A stretch of DNA of 64,000 bases from assembly GCF_000344805.1 (NCBI RefSeq), contig NC_020453.1:2976001-3040000 (forward strand). The letters are read 5' to 3'. The translations under genes and the position numbers were made by a program. This document shows positions 1-8,243 of this stretch, in pieces. Under the pieces are notes generated by a model, which saw nothing but the letters and a program-made list of their open reading frames with translations, made no database searches and was not told the DNA's origin. The stretch's first letter is position 1, and the number at the start of each line of letters is the position of its first letter. Source of the stretch: Bradyrhizobium oligotrophicum S58. GTDB lineage: Bacteria > Pseudomonadota > Alphaproteobacteria > Rhizobiales > Xanthobacteraceae.

Positions 1-191
1 CGACCGTGGAGATCCGTTCGCAGCCGGGCGCGCGGCCGTCCGCTGCCCGGACCGTCAGGGACGCCGTTTCACCCTTCGTTAGGCACTCCTGTTTACCTTG
101 ACCGACGTCGCCCAGTCGAGCAGTCGACCTCGGGCCTCGCCTTGATCTTGAAGGGATCGGGCTGTTTGTTTCACACCAGAAGGGTATGAAT

Positions 192-1736
192 ATGTCAGGT
201 ATTGTTCTCTCGGCGTCGGTGCGCCAGAATCTGCTCTCGCTCCAGTCGACGGCTCAGCTCCTCGCCACCACCCAGAACAACCTCTCCACGGGCAAGAAGG
301 TCAACTCGGCGCTCGACAATCCGACCAACTTCTTCACCGCCCAGGGTCTCGACAACCGCGCTTCCGACATCTCCAATCTGCTCGATGGCATCGGCAACGG
401 CGTGCAGGTTCTGCAGGCCGCCAACACCGGCATCACTTCGCTGCAGAAGCTCGTCGACAGCGCCAAGTCGATCGCCAACCAGGTCCTGCAGAGCTCTGTG
501 GGCTACTCCACCAAGTCGAACGTGACCTCTGCCGCTCTCACCGGCGCGACGGCCACCAGCCTGATCGGTGCGAGCTCGTCGGCGGCCACCGGCACGGCCC
601 TGGTGAACGACAACACCTCGAGCGCGGTCGCGATCACCGGTTCGACCAAGCTGTCGGGCACGCCCGGCACCGCGTCGAACGACCTGGCCTCCGCCATCAC
701 CTCCGGCGACACGCTGGTCGTGAACGGGACCACGTTCAGCTTCGTCACCGGCACGTCCTCGACCGGCACCAGCATCGGCATCGGTGATACCGTCAGCAAC
801 CTGCTGTCGGCGATCCAGACCGCGACCGGCGTGACCGCGTCGATCACGGCGGGTGCGATCACGTTCACGCCTCCCGCTGCAGGCCTGACGTTGTCCGGCG
901 CCGCGGCTGCCAAGCTCGGCTTTGCCACGAGCATCGGCAACTCGCTGTCCGGCGAAACGCTGACGATCGGCGCCACAGGAGGTGGCACGGCGACCAGCAT
1001 CACGTTCGGTCTAGGGACAGGGCAGGTCAACTCGCTGAACGACCTCAACGCCAAGCTCGCGGCGAACAACCTGCAGGCCTCGATCGACACGACCGGCAAG
1101 ATCACGCTCACCACCACGAACGATGCGGCGTCGGCCACGATCGGCACGATCGGTGGTTCGGCGGCGGCAGCGAGCCAGTCCTTCAACGGCCTGACGGCAG
1201 CGGCTCCGGTCACCGATTCGACGGCGCAGTCGCAGCGGGCCAGCCTGGTCGCGCAGTACAACAACGTGCTGGCGCAGATCAACACGACGGCGGCGGATGC
1301 GTCGTTCAACGGCGTCAACCTGCTCAACGGCGACACTCTGAAGCTGACCTTCAACGAGACCGGCAAGTCGTCGCTGTCGATCACCGGCGTGACCTTCAAC
1401 ACCAGCGGCCTGGGTCTTTCGACCCTGACCTCGGGCACCGACTTCCTCGACAACAACTCGGCGAACAAGGTGATCAGCGTGCTGAACAGTGCGAGCTCCA
1501 CGTTGCGGTCGGAGGCCTCGACGCTCGGTTCGAACCTGTCGGTGGTGCAGATCCGCCAGGACTTCAACAAGAACCTGATCAACGTGCTGCAGACCGGTTC
1601 GTCGAACCTGACCTTGGCCGACACCAACGAGGAAGCGGCCAACAGCCAGGCGCTGTCGACCCGCCAGTCGATCGCCGTGTCCGCGCTGTCGCTCGCCAAC
1701 CAGTCGCAGGCGAGCGTGCTGCAGCTGCTGCGCTAA
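192..1736 (+). CDS. Flagellin, copy 1
   Basis: Structural subunit of the flagellar filament, exported by the flagellar type III apparatus and polymerised outside the cell. Residues 1-100 are a typical flagellin N-terminal D0/D1 helix region (SGIVLSASVRQNLL, TGKKVNSALDNP). The last 80 residues are the C-terminal D0 region ending in ASVLQLLR. The middle 300 residues are Ser/Thr/Gly/Ala-rich and surface-like. At 514 aa it is longer than short alphaproteobacterial flagellins (about 300 aa), closer to the large flagellins of the thick subpolar Bradyrhizobium flagellum. An ATG at 186 is in frame, but AGAAGGG at 178-184 is correctly spaced (7 nt) only from the ATG at 192, which also matches the start of the second copy. 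A strong terminator follows at once, so it is monocistronic from this side. Confidence 0.95.
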   Translation: MSGIVLSASVRQNLLSLQSTAQLLATTQNNLSTGKKVNSALDNPTNFFTAQGLDNRASDISNLLDGIGNGVQVLQAANTGITSLQKLVDSAKSIANQVLQSSVGYSTKSNVTSAALTGATATSLIGASSSAATGTALVNDNTSSAVAITGSTKLSGTPGTASNDLASAITSGDTLVVNGTTFSFVTGTSSTGTSIGIGDTVSNLLSAIQTATGVTASITAGAITFTPPAAGLTLSGAAAAKLGFATSIGNSLSGETLTIGATGGGTATSITFGLGTGQVNSLNDLNAKLAANNLQASIDTTGKITLTTTNDAASATIGTIGGSAAAASQSFNGLTAAAPVTDSTAQSQRASLVAQYNNVLAQINTTAADASFNGVNLLNGDTLKLTFNETGKSSLSITGVTFNTSGLGLSTLTSGTDFLDNNSANKVISVLNSASSTLRSEASTLGSNLSVVQIRQDFNKNLINVLQTGSSNLTLADTNEEAANSQALSTRQSIAVSALSLANQSQASVLQLLR

Positions 1737-1762
1737 GGCGCAGCCGCACTCCTCAAACATCG

Positions 1763-1794
1763 AAAGCGGCGGGGGAAATCCCGCCGCTTTTTTT
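1763..1794 (+). terminator. Rho-independent terminator after flagellin 1
   Basis: A perfect 11-bp stem (1763-1773 with 1780-1790), a 6-nt loop GGAAAT, and a run of seven T (1788-1794). It lies 27 bp after the flagellin stop codon and separates the two flagellin genes into different transcripts. Confidence 0.9.
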
Positions 1795-1900
1795 GCGCCT
1801 GGTTTGCCGCCGCAGCCCGTATCAATACCGGGTTCGAGCAAGCGGGGCGGGAGAGCAGGGCGGCCGTAACCGGTCGTTAAGCAAGAAATTTAAAGCGCCA

Positions 1901-1915
1901 TTAACCATGTTTTAA
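1901..1915 (+). promoter_or_regulatory. CtrA-type box upstream of flagellin 2
   Basis: TTAA (1901-1904), seven bases, then TTAA (1912-1915) is an exact match to the alphaproteobacterial CtrA recognition pattern TTAA-N7-TTAA. The first half extends to TTAACCAT, the shared 8-mer form of the site. It lies 52 bp before the flagellin 2 start codon. Binding is inferred, but cckA, the kinase that controls CtrA, is encoded in the same window. Confidence 0.65.
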
Positions 1916-1966
1916 AGCTGCGTGGACTAGAACCTCCTGGTGAATAACTAGGAAGGTTTCACACAC

Positions 1967-3538
1967 ATGTCCGGTATCGTTCTCTCGGCTTCGGTTCGCC
2001 AAAACCTGCTGGCGTTGCAAAATACGGCATCGCTGCTGGCCACGACTCAAAACAACCTGGCCACCGGCAACAAGGTCAACACGGCGCTCGATAACCCCAC
2101 CGAATTCTTCACCGCGCAAGCGCTCAACAGCCGGGCGAGCGACATCTCGAACCTGCTCGACAGCATCGGCAATGGTGTCCAGGTGCTGCAGGCGGCGAAT
2201 ACCGGTCTGACCTCGCTGCAGAAGCTGGTCGACAGCGCAAAGTCGATCGCCAGCCAGGTCCTTCAGGCCCCCACGGGCTACACCACCAAGTCGAGCATCA
2301 CATCGGCGGTCATTCCCGGCGCCACGGCGAATAACCTGCTCGGCAGCTCATCGAACAATTTCGTGACCGGCAGCGCCGTCAACAACGACAATCTCAGCTC
2401 GGCGGTCGCGATCACCGGCTCTACCAGGCTGTCGGGCACCCCGACCTCCACGTCGAACGACCTCGCGAGCAGCATCACGACCGGCGACACGCTTACGGTC
2501 AACGGCGTGGTGTTCACCTTCGTGGCCGGCTCGGTCTCGGCAGGCACCAATATCGGCGTCGGCGACACCGTCAGCAATCTTTTGGCTGCCATCGATTCGG
2601 TGACCGGCGCAACCGCCACGCCGTCGACGGTGAGCGGCGGCAAGATCGCCCTCGCGACAGGCACGGCGCAGGATCTGACCGTATCGGGTTCGGCCCTGGC
2701 GAAACTAGGATTGACGCCCGCCACGACGACACGCAACCCGCCTGCATTGAGCGGTGAGACATTGACAATAGCCTCGACAGGAGGCGGCGTCGCAACCAAC
2801 ATCACCTTCGGCACGGGCGCCTCGCAGATATCGACGCTGACGCAGCTCAACACTGCGCTCGCTGCGAACAACCTGCAGGCCAGCCTGAGCACGACAGGCC
2901 AGCTGACGATCCTCACCACCAACGAATCCGCCTCGTCCACCATCGGCGCGGTCGCAGGCTCCTCGACGGCGGCAAGCCAGGCCTTCAACGGTGTGACTGC
3001 ATCTACGCCGGTGGCCGACACCAATTCGCAGACCACGCGGGCCGGATTGATCGCGCAGTACAACAACGTGCTGGCTCAGATCAACACCACGGCGCAGGAC
3101 GCGTCGTTCAACGGCATCAACCTGCTGAACGGCGACACGCTGAAGCTGACCTTCAATGAGACCGGCCGGTCGACCCTGAACATCACGGGCGTGACGTTCA
3201 ACAGCACCGGTCTTGGCCTGTCCTCCCTGGTCGTCGGAACCGACTTCCTCGACAGCAACTCGGCGAACAAGGTGCTCACGACCTTGAACAGCGCATCGAC
3301 CTCGCTCCGCTCCGAGGCGTCGTCTCTCGGTTCGAACCTGTCGATCGTGCAGATCCGTCAGGACTTCAACAAGAACCTGATCAACGTGCTGCAGACCGGC
3401 TCGTCGAACCTGACGCTGGCCGACACCAACGAGGAAGCGGCCAACAGCCAGGCGCTGTCGACCCGCCAGTCCATCGCGGTGTCCGCGCTGGCGCTGGCAA
3501 ACCAGTCGCAGGCGAGCGTGCTGCAGCTGCTGCGCTGA
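1967..3538 (+). CDS. Flagellin, copy 2
   Basis: Second filament subunit, 523 aa, paralogous to the gene just upstream. The N-terminal 100 and C-terminal 110 residues of the two proteins are nearly superimposable (same SGIVLSASVRQNLL start and SQASVLQLLR end), while the central domain differs by many substitutions and short indels. The start is fixed by AGGAAGG at 1950-1956, 10 nt from ATG. Unlike copy 1 it has a clear CtrA-type box upstream, so the two may be expressed at different times or levels. A hairpin follows at 3567. Confidence 0.95.
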   Translation: MSGIVLSASVRQNLLALQNTASLLATTQNNLATGNKVNTALDNPTEFFTAQALNSRASDISNLLDSIGNGVQVLQAANTGLTSLQKLVDSAKSIASQVLQAPTGYTTKSSITSAVIPGATANNLLGSSSNNFVTGSAVNNDNLSSAVAITGSTRLSGTPTSTSNDLASSITTGDTLTVNGVVFTFVAGSVSAGTNIGVGDTVSNLLAAIDSVTGATATPSTVSGGKIALATGTAQDLTVSGSALAKLGLTPATTTRNPPALSGETLTIASTGGGVATNITFGTGASQISTLTQLNTALAANNLQASLSTTGQLTILTTNESASSTIGAVAGSSTAASQAFNGVTASTPVADTNSQTTRAGLIAQYNNVLAQINTTAQDASFNGINLLNGDTLKLTFNETGRSTLNITGVTFNSTGLGLSSLVVGTDFLDSNSANKVLTTLNSASTSLRSEASSLGSNLSIVQIRQDFNKNLINVLQTGSSNLTLADTNEEAANSQALSTRQSIAVSALALANQSQASVLQLLR

Positions 3539-3566
3539 GCACGACGGCTCCGAATCCGACTTTGGC

Positions 3567-3600
3567 GAAGCGGCGGGCATGGCCCGCCGCTTCTGCTTTT
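3567..3600 (+). terminator. Probable terminator after flagellin 2
   Basis: A perfect 12-bp stem (3567-3578 with 3582-3593) closes a 3-nt ATG loop. The following tract TTCTGCTTTT is only moderately T-rich. The rest of the roughly 385-bp gap before flaF has no reading frame I would accept, only this hairpin and the regulatory box at 3846. Confidence 0.75.
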
Positions 3601-3845
3601 GCGTCCGGCGTCTGCGTCCCGGCTCCGACCTTCTTCGCTGGCGATGGAGCCGTGGCCTGTTGGCGTCTTGCGCACAGGGCGCAGGGAGCGGGCTGCTGGT
3701 TCTCCGTTGCGGTTTCCGGCGATTGCGCCTCGAAGTTTTTTGCCGGCAATTTGAATCGTCGCGTTCGTACGAAATTAAGACGTTCAGGAAGCACGGTTGT
3801 TATCGGTGTCTGGGGATATCGCGAGGCGAAATGCGCTAACAGCTG

Positions 3846-3860
3846 CTAACCATATTTTAA
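3846..3860 (+). promoter_or_regulatory. CtrA-like box upstream of flaF
   Basis: CTAA (3846-3849), seven bases, then TTAA (3857-3860): one mismatch to TTAA-N7-TTAA. The flanks (CTAACCATATTTTAAAG) closely repeat those of the box before flagellin 2, so the two promoters look related. It is 64 bp before the flaF start. Confidence 0.5.
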
Positions 3861-3924
3861 AGGCACGCAACGTACAAAACCTGAGCAGTTTTGTTGGTGT
3901 CCCAGCGTCAGTCCGGAGTACTTG

Positions 3925-4290
3925 ATGTCATATGCCGCCCAAGCCTATGCACGCACGTCGCACACGACGGCATCGCCACGGGAGATCGAAGCTCAAGCAT
4001 TGTTGAAAGCAGCGCGGCAGCTGCAGGAAGTCCAAGCCAATTGGAATGGCCCCGATCGCAGCATGTACAAGGCGCTGCTCTTCAATCGTCGTCTGTGGAC
4101 GATCTTCATGAGCGCGATGGAAATGGACGACAATCCGAACTCGCTCGATGTCCGGCAGAACATCGCGAATATCGGCGTGTTCGTCATGAAGCAGACCATC
4201 GAGATGCAGATGGATCCCGATCCGGCGAAGTTGAAGTCGCTGATCGACATCAACTGCAACATCGCTGCGGGTCTCTCCGGGCGCAGCTGA
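3925..4290 (+). CDS. flaF: Flagellar biosynthesis regulator FlaF
   Basis: A 121-aa FlaF family protein. In alphaproteobacteria FlaF acts with FlbT to control flagellin production and secretion after transcription. Recognisable segments are AYARTSHTTASPREIEAQ near the N-terminus, KALLFNRRLWTIF in the middle and LKSLIDINCNIAAGL at the end. The ATG at 3925 has GGAG at 3915-3918. The frame could start at an upstream TTG (3922), but that gives poorer spacing. The usual partner flbT is not visible in this window. The gene sits directly after the flagellins and 32 bp before a small unknown gene that is probably co-transcribed. Confidence 0.88.
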   Translation: MSYAAQAYARTSHTTASPREIEAQALLKAARQLQEVQANWNGPDRSMYKALLFNRRLWTIFMSAMEMDDNPNSLDVRQNIANIGVFVMKQTIEMQMDPDPAKLKSLIDINCNIAAGLSGRS

Positions 4291-4322
4291 GTGGTTCTGG
4301 GCCGGCCGGGCCAGGGAGAGGC

Positions 4323-4697
4323 ATGATCATGGCGGACATTACCAATATCCTCTCGGCCGCCTACAAATCCAACGTGCTGAATACGGCGCGCAGCACCGGC
4401 AAGTACGTGGCGGTCGATCCGAGCCTTTATCAGGGCAGCTGGAGCGGCACATACGCCAACAACAAGTCCTTCAACGTGACGGTCTCGGACGTCAGCGGCT
4501 TCCGCGCCAAGGTCCACTACCAGAGCGAAGGCGTGAGCAAGTATCAGGATGTTCTGATCAAGGACAATTCGTTCAGGGTCGGCGATACGAAGTTCACGCT
4601 GACGGCTCAGGGCAAGGCCCAGATCAAGAACGTCGTGACCGATCCTGCGTCCGGTCAAACCTATCTCGACACGGCCTACGCCACCCAGAGCAGCTGA
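4323..4697 (+). CDS. Small unknown protein in the flagellin/flaF cluster
   Basis: I do not recognise a named family. The 124-aa protein starts MIMADITNILSAAYKSNV, a polar amphipathic segment reminiscent of flagellar export N-termini, followed by a beta-rich region with alternating polar and hydrophobic residues (WSGTYANNKSFNVTVSDV). It has no signal peptide, membrane segment or cysteine. GGGAGAGG precedes the tandem ATGs at 4323 and 4329, and either could be used. Position 32 bp after flaF, on the same strand, suggests a filament-related role such as a minor structural or secreted component. That role is inference only. Confidence 0.7.
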   Translation: MIMADITNILSAAYKSNVLNTARSTGKYVAVDPSLYQGSWSGTYANNKSFNVTVSDVSGFRAKVHYQSEGVSKYQDVLIKDNSFRVGDTKFTLTAQGKAQIKNVVTDPASGQTYLDTAYATQSS

Positions 4698-4816
4698 TCC
4701 GCCGCGACCGATTCGTCGCCGATGGTCCATTTGCCGTCGAAGCAGCGGACACGACAACGCCGCCCGGGCAGGGCGGCTGCAGGCGGCAATGACCGATCAA
4801 GCCGGTCTGCAGGCTC

Positions 4817-5203
4817 TCAGGCGGTGCGGTCGGTCGCCATCACGCGCGGCGCATCTTCCTTCTGCAGATCCTTCTGCAGGTCGAGCGTGTTGAAGTAGGC
4901 GCGGCGGCGCAGCACCGCTTCATCCGGATATTGGGTGACGACCTGGTCGGTCTTGCGGTTGACGACCTGGAACACCAACGCGGCGGCAGCGCGATCGTAA
5001 TAGGCCTGGTGCGATACCGACAGGTCGTTCGCGACTTTGGCCTGGACGTCGCTGCGCACGGGGATGCCGGCCTCGGCTGCCGTCACGGTCTGGCTCGGAG
5101 GAAGGTCCGTTGGAACAGCGTTCGCCACCGCCGGACTCGACGGTTGAATGAACGGAATGGGCGCTGGCGCCCCTACCGGTCTCACGCTGAAATCGGAACT
5201 CAT
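4817..5203 (-). CDS. FlaG-like flagellar protein
   Basis: 128 aa. The C-terminal half (residues 70-115) has the FlaG-type pattern of a strand LVFQVVNRKTDQVVTQYPDE followed by a short helix (VLRRRAYFNTLDL), matching the family motif of a D/N-x-TG-x-V-x-Q-x-P-x-E stretch. The N-terminal 60 residues are Pro/Ala/Ser-rich and look disordered. FlaG proteins are linked to filament length and assembly. The start is supported by GAGGAGG 5 nt upstream. It is convergent with the unknown gene at 4323 and downstream of flgN, with a CtrA-like box about 130 bp upstream. Confidence 0.7.
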   Translation of the reverse strand: MSSDFSVRPVGAPAPIPFIQPSSPAVANAVPTDLPPSQTVTAAEAGIPVRSDVQAKVANDLSVSHQAYYDRAAAALVFQVVNRKTDQVVTQYPDEAVLRRRAYFNTLDLQKDLQKEDAPRVMATDRTA

Positions 5204-5331
5204 GGCAGCCTCCTCATGGCCATCGAGTCAATTCCCAACCCATCCCACTTGCAACTATGCCGATCACCAATCAACGTTATGTTAGGAAATAGGATGAACG
5301 GCGCGTTGTGATTCGCGCCGGCGTTTTAAGC

Positions 5332-5346
5332 TTATCCGAGCGTTAA
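5332..5346. promoter_or_regulatory. CtrA-like box between flgN and the FlaG-like gene
   Basis: TTAT (5332-5335), seven bases, then TTAA (5343-5346): one mismatch to TTAA-N7-TTAA. It lies 128 bp before the start of the minus-strand FlaG-like gene, in the only intergenic space available to its promoter. It is a weaker case than the exact boxes. Confidence 0.35.
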
Positions 5347-5354
5347 ACGGCGGA

Positions 5355-5385
5355 AGCCGCGCGGCCCTTTTCGGGCGGCGCGGCT
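5355..5385 (-). terminator. Hairpin after the flgI-flgJ-flgN operon
   Basis: Arms AGCCGCGC (5355-5362) and GCGCGGCT (5378-5385) with further GGCCC/GGGC pairing inside and a TTTT loop. It sits 35 bp past the flgN stop. The U-tract on the minus strand is weak (TTTAA after 7 nt), so its efficiency is uncertain. Confidence 0.5.
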
Positions 5386-5419
5386 CGCGGACGATCGGGG
5401 AGGGCCCCGGGCGCTTGGT

Positions 5420-5905
5420 TTAGAGCGTCCGGCTGACGGCGAGCGGGGTCAGATGGCGGGCGCCCGGAGCGGCACGACGGCCGCCGGCCGTATAGGTGCT
5501 GGGGATGTTCTTGCGCTGAACCTCGGCGTTGACGCCGCGGACGACCTTTTCGGAGATCGCATGCGCGGTCGCCAGAACGGTGAGGTTGACCTGCAGCATC
5601 GCTCGGAACGTGTCGTGGTGGCGGTGCAGGGTGGCGAGCAGCTCCGGCGCGGCCTGCTTCATGAAAGTCTGGCTTGCCTTGAGGCGGCCGACGGTCGTGA
5701 CGTAGTGGCGCGAGAGTTCGGTCTTTGTCGGGCCAAGCGCCATGCCTTCGCGCAGCTTGCCGGCGCGGACCAGTTCGGTCTCCTGCTCGATCACCGTGAT
5801 CAGCTCGCTCATGACACTGACCATCTCGTCGGCGAGCGCGCGTGCCTCCGCGGCGCTGGCCGCGGCTGTATAGGTCGTCTTCTTCGCCTGGCCCTGTGCG
5901 GTCAT
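5420..5905 (-). CDS. flgN: FlgN-family flagellar export chaperone
   Basis: 161 aa. FlgN-type chaperones bind hook-associated proteins FlgK and FlgL in the cytoplasm before export. The helical N-terminal half contains the characteristic segment MSELITVIEQETELVRAG followed by a K-x-ELSRHYV helix. The C-terminal third is long helical coiled-coil-like sequence and a basic tail. AAGGAG lies 8 nt before the ATG. It is the last gene of flgI-flgJ-flgN, 55 bp after flgJ. FlgN proteins are poorly conserved, so the call rests on helix pattern, motif and position. Confidence 0.78.
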   Translation of the reverse strand: MTAQGQAKKTTYTAAASAAEARALADEMVSVMSELITVIEQETELVRAGKLREGMALGPTKTELSRHYVTTVGRLKASQTFMKQAAPELLATLHRHHDTFRAMLQVNLTVLATAHAISEKVVRGVNAEVQRKNIPSTYTAGGRRAAPGARHLTPLAVSRTL

Positions 5906-5960
5906 CTCATCACTCCTTTCGGCGAGCAGGCACGTGCCTACGCGCTCGTCACGCGAACGT

Positions 5961-6401
5961 TTACGCTTTGCCGTTGCCGGCGCCGGAATTGCTGCCGGAA
6001 TTGCTGCCGGAATTGCTGCCGGAATTGCTGCTGGAATTGCTGCTTTTGGCCTGCTGCATGATCAGCGTGCGGAAGACGTCGTCGGAGATGCCGACGCCGC
6101 CGGCCTTGGCGAAATTCTTCGAATATTGCTCGGTCAGCATCGAGCGCCAGACGCCGGTGCCCGGCGTGTCGCCGAACGGGCCTTCGCCCTTCACGCCGCT
6201 CATCATCTGCGAGAACATCGAGTTGAGGAACATGGCTTCGAAGTCGGTCGCCGTGGCCTTGGCCTTGGCCTGGGCCTTGGGCGAGACCTTGGTCAGGGCC
6301 TCGGCGAGATCGAGATCGGTGCGCGGCGCGGTCACTGCCGCCGCGCGCGGCATGCTGAGCGGAACGCGGCCGCTATAGGCGTCGATGAAGGACGAGGCCA
6401 T
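5961..6401 (-). CDS. flgJ: Rod-binding protein, FlgJ N-terminal type (CheL)
   Basis: 146 aa, equivalent to the rod-binding half of FlgJ without a muramidase domain. This is the usual form in alphaproteobacteria, where it is often called CheL. The core motif is ATDFEAMFLNSMFSQMM, followed by a conserved GVWRSMLTEQYSKNFAKAGG and DDVFRTLIMQQ. It helps assemble the periplasmic rod. The start codon overlaps the flgI stop codon by one base (TAATG), indicating translational coupling. The C-terminal 25 residues are a Ser/Asn/Gly repeat encoded by perfect 12-bp repeats. Confidence 0.88.
   Translation of the reverse strand: MASSFIDAYSGRVPLSMPRAAAVTAPRTDLDLAEALTKVSPKAQAKAKATATDFEAMFLNSMFSQMMSGVKGEGPFGDTPGTGVWRSMLTEQYSKNFAKAGGVGISDDVFRTLIMQQAKSSNSSSNSGSNSGSNSGSNSGAGNGKA
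5985..6044 (-). repeat. Five 12-bp tandem repeats inside flgJ/cheL
   Basis: On the plus strand, units GGAATTGCTGCC run at 5985, 5997 and 6009, followed by two units with a final T (6021 and 6033). On the coding strand they give Ser-Asn-Ser-Gly/Ser repeats near the C-terminus of the FlgJ-like protein. Each unit is a multiple of three, so slippage changes tail length without a frameshift. Confidence 0.9.
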
Positions 6402-7525
6402 TACATCACCTCGATGTCGGCTTCGATCGCGCCCGCGGCCTTGATCGCCTGCAGGATGCTGATCAGGTCGCGCGGCCCGATGCCGAGGCCGTTGAGGCCG
6501 TCGACCAGCTGCTGCAGCGACACGCCATCCTTGACCACGGCGAACTTCTTGCCGTCCTCCTGGACTCCCACGCTGGTGCGCGGCGTGACCACGGTGCGGC
6601 CGCGGGACAGCGGATTGGGCTGGCTGACCTGCGGGCTCTCGGAGATCGTCACGGTGAGGTTGCCCTGCGCCACGGCGACGGTGGCAACGCGAACGTCGCG
6701 GCCCATCACGATGATGCCGGAGCGTTCGTCGATGACGATCTTCGCGGCCAGATCAGGATCGACCTGCAACTGCTCGATCTCGGTCAGGAAGGCGACGACA
6801 TTGCCCTTGAACTCCGGCGGGATGCTGAGCTGCACCGTCGACGGATCGATCGGCTCGGCGGTCTTGACGCCGAGGAAATCGTTGATGGCGGCGGCGATGC
6901 GCTTCGCCGTGGTGAAGTCGGCGTTACGCAGCGCCAGCCGCACGTTCGGCAGCCGGTTCAGCGCGAACTCGATCTCGCGCTCGATGATGGCGCCGTTGGC
7001 GATGCGGCCGACCGTCGGCACGCCGCGCACGATCTTGGCGGCCTCGCCCTCCGCCTGGAAGCCGGAGATCGCAAGCGAGCCCTGCGCCACCGCATAGACG
7101 TTGCCGTCGGCGCCGAGCAGCGGCGTGACCAGCAATGTGCCGCCCTGCAGATTCTTGGCGTCGCCAAGCGCGGACACGGTCACGTCCATGCGCGTGCCCT
7201 GGGTCGCGAATGGCGGCAGGTTGCCGGTGACCATCACGGCGGCGACGTTGCCGGTGCGGATGGTCGCGCCGCGGATGTTGACGCCCATGCGCTCGAGCAT
7301 CGCCTGCAGCGACTGCTTGGTGAACGGGATGTTGTTGAGCGTGTCGCCGGTGCCGTTGAGGCCGACCACGAGGCCGTAGCCGATCAGCTGGTTCTGGCGG
7401 ACGCCTTCGATATTGGCGAGATCCTTGATCCGCGAGGTCGCATTCGCAGACATGGCAGTCGATGCCAGCGCCAGCATGGCGGCGCAGGCGACCTGAAACA
7501 GGCGCGTTGAACGGACGCGTCGCAT
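6401..7525 (-). CDS. flgI: Flagellar P-ring protein FlgI
   Basis: 374 aa, the normal FlgI length. A Sec signal peptide is visible (residues 1-30, basic start then LFQVACAAMLALASTAMSANA). The mature protein begins SRIKDLANIEGVRQNQLIGY, the FlgI hallmark, followed by GLVVGLNGTGD. FlgI forms the periplasmic P ring around the rod at the peptidoglycan. It is first in a minus-strand operon with flgJ and flgN and diverges from fliX across 270 bp. GAGGGGAG precedes the ATG. Confidence 0.96.
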   Translation of the reverse strand: MRRVRSTRLFQVACAAMLALASTAMSANATSRIKDLANIEGVRQNQLIGYGLVVGLNGTGDTLNNIPFTKQSLQAMLERMGVNIRGATIRTGNVAAVMVTGNLPPFATQGTRMDVTVSALGDAKNLQGGTLLVTPLLGADGNVYAVAQGSLAISGFQAEGEAAKIVRGVPTVGRIANGAIIEREIEFALNRLPNVRLALRNADFTTAKRIAAAINDFLGVKTAEPIDPSTVQLSIPPEFKGNVVAFLTEIEQLQVDPDLAAKIVIDERSGIIVMGRDVRVATVAVAQGNLTVTISESPQVSQPNPLSRGRTVVTPRTSVGVQEDGKKFAVVKDGVSLQQLVDGLNGLGIGPRDLISILQAIKAAGAIEADIEVM

Positions 7526-7727
7526 CGTATGCTCCCCTCGAACTCTTCAAGAGATCACTTGGCCACTCCCATGACCGCATGATCGACACTAACTATGCGA
7601 GGGCCGTGCCACGCCGATGCTTCGAGCTAACTCATTGAAAGAGTGTGAAATCAATCGGAGGCTTTGGCGCGATCCGGTGGTACTCCGGGGGAACGAAGCT
7701 GCCGGCCCGGCAGATTTTGCCGGGCCG

Positions 7728-7742
7728 TTTACGCACCGTTAA
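7728..7742. promoter_or_regulatory. CtrA-like box in the flgI-fliX divergent promoter region
   Basis: TTTA (7728-7731), seven bases, then TTAA (7739-7742): one mismatch to TTAA-N7-TTAA, with the typical C after the second half. It is 54 bp before the fliX start. Caulobacter fliX, which has the same divergent arrangement, is CtrA-controlled; that is established there and inferred here. Confidence 0.5.
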
Positions 7743-7795
7743 CCACGACGCGGCCAATCTCCGGGCCAACACGCGAAAGCCTGCGGGAGCTACCG

Positions 7796-8209
7796 ATGCG
7801 CATCTACGGACCGAACGGCACGACGCTGAACTCGTCCACGAGCTCCACGCGGAAGACCTCGTCCGGCGGCTTCAAGCTGCCTGACGTCGGCACCACGCAG
7901 GACACGCGCGCCACGCTCGCGCCGAAGCAGACGGCGAACATCGATGCGCTGCTGGCTTTGCAGGGCATCGAGGAGGAGCCTGCCGAGCGGCGCAAGCGCT
8001 CGGTCCAGCGCGGCAAGCGTGCGCTCGACGTGCTCGACGATCTCAAGCTCTCGCTGCTGTCCGGCAAGCTCGATACGACGATGGCGTTGCGGCTGCGCGA
8101 CGCCGCGGCCGACCTGAAGCAGACCTCCGGCGATTCTCGGCTGGATGCGATCCTCTCCGAGATCGAGCTGCGCGTGGAGGTCGAGCTCGCCAAGGCCGGG
8201 CAGGGCTGA
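7796..8209 (+). CDS. fliX: Flagellar assembly regulator FliX
   Basis: 137 aa. It starts MRIYGPNGTTL, the FliX signature opening, has a disordered Ser/Thr/Lys segment, and then a helical core (NIDALLALQGI, RGKRALDVLDDLKLSLLSG, AILSEIELRVEVELAK). FliX acts with the sigma-54 activator FlbD as a checkpoint linking basal-body assembly to late flagellar gene expression. The ATG at 7796 has GGGAG 6 nt upstream; an ATG-like extension to 7664 has no support. The divergent pairing with flgI is conserved in Caulobacter. Confidence 0.88.
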   Translation: MRIYGPNGTTLNSSTSSTRKTSSGGFKLPDVGTTQDTRATLAPKQTANIDALLALQGIEEEPAERRKRSVQRGKRALDVLDDLKLSLLSGKLDTTMALRLRDAAADLKQTSGDSRLDAILSEIELRVEVELAKAGQG

Positions 8210-8243
8210 GACGGATCAGGAGCTGAGACGGATCGGGCGCGCT

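Noticed and set aside
3562..3849. Small frames in the gap between flagellin 2 and flaF
   Set aside because: They run through the terminator hairpin and end at the CtrA-like box; no ribosome-binding site or family resemblance.
5985..6044. CRISPR or IS-like array
   Set aside because: The repeats are contiguous 12-bp units inside a coding frame with no spacers.
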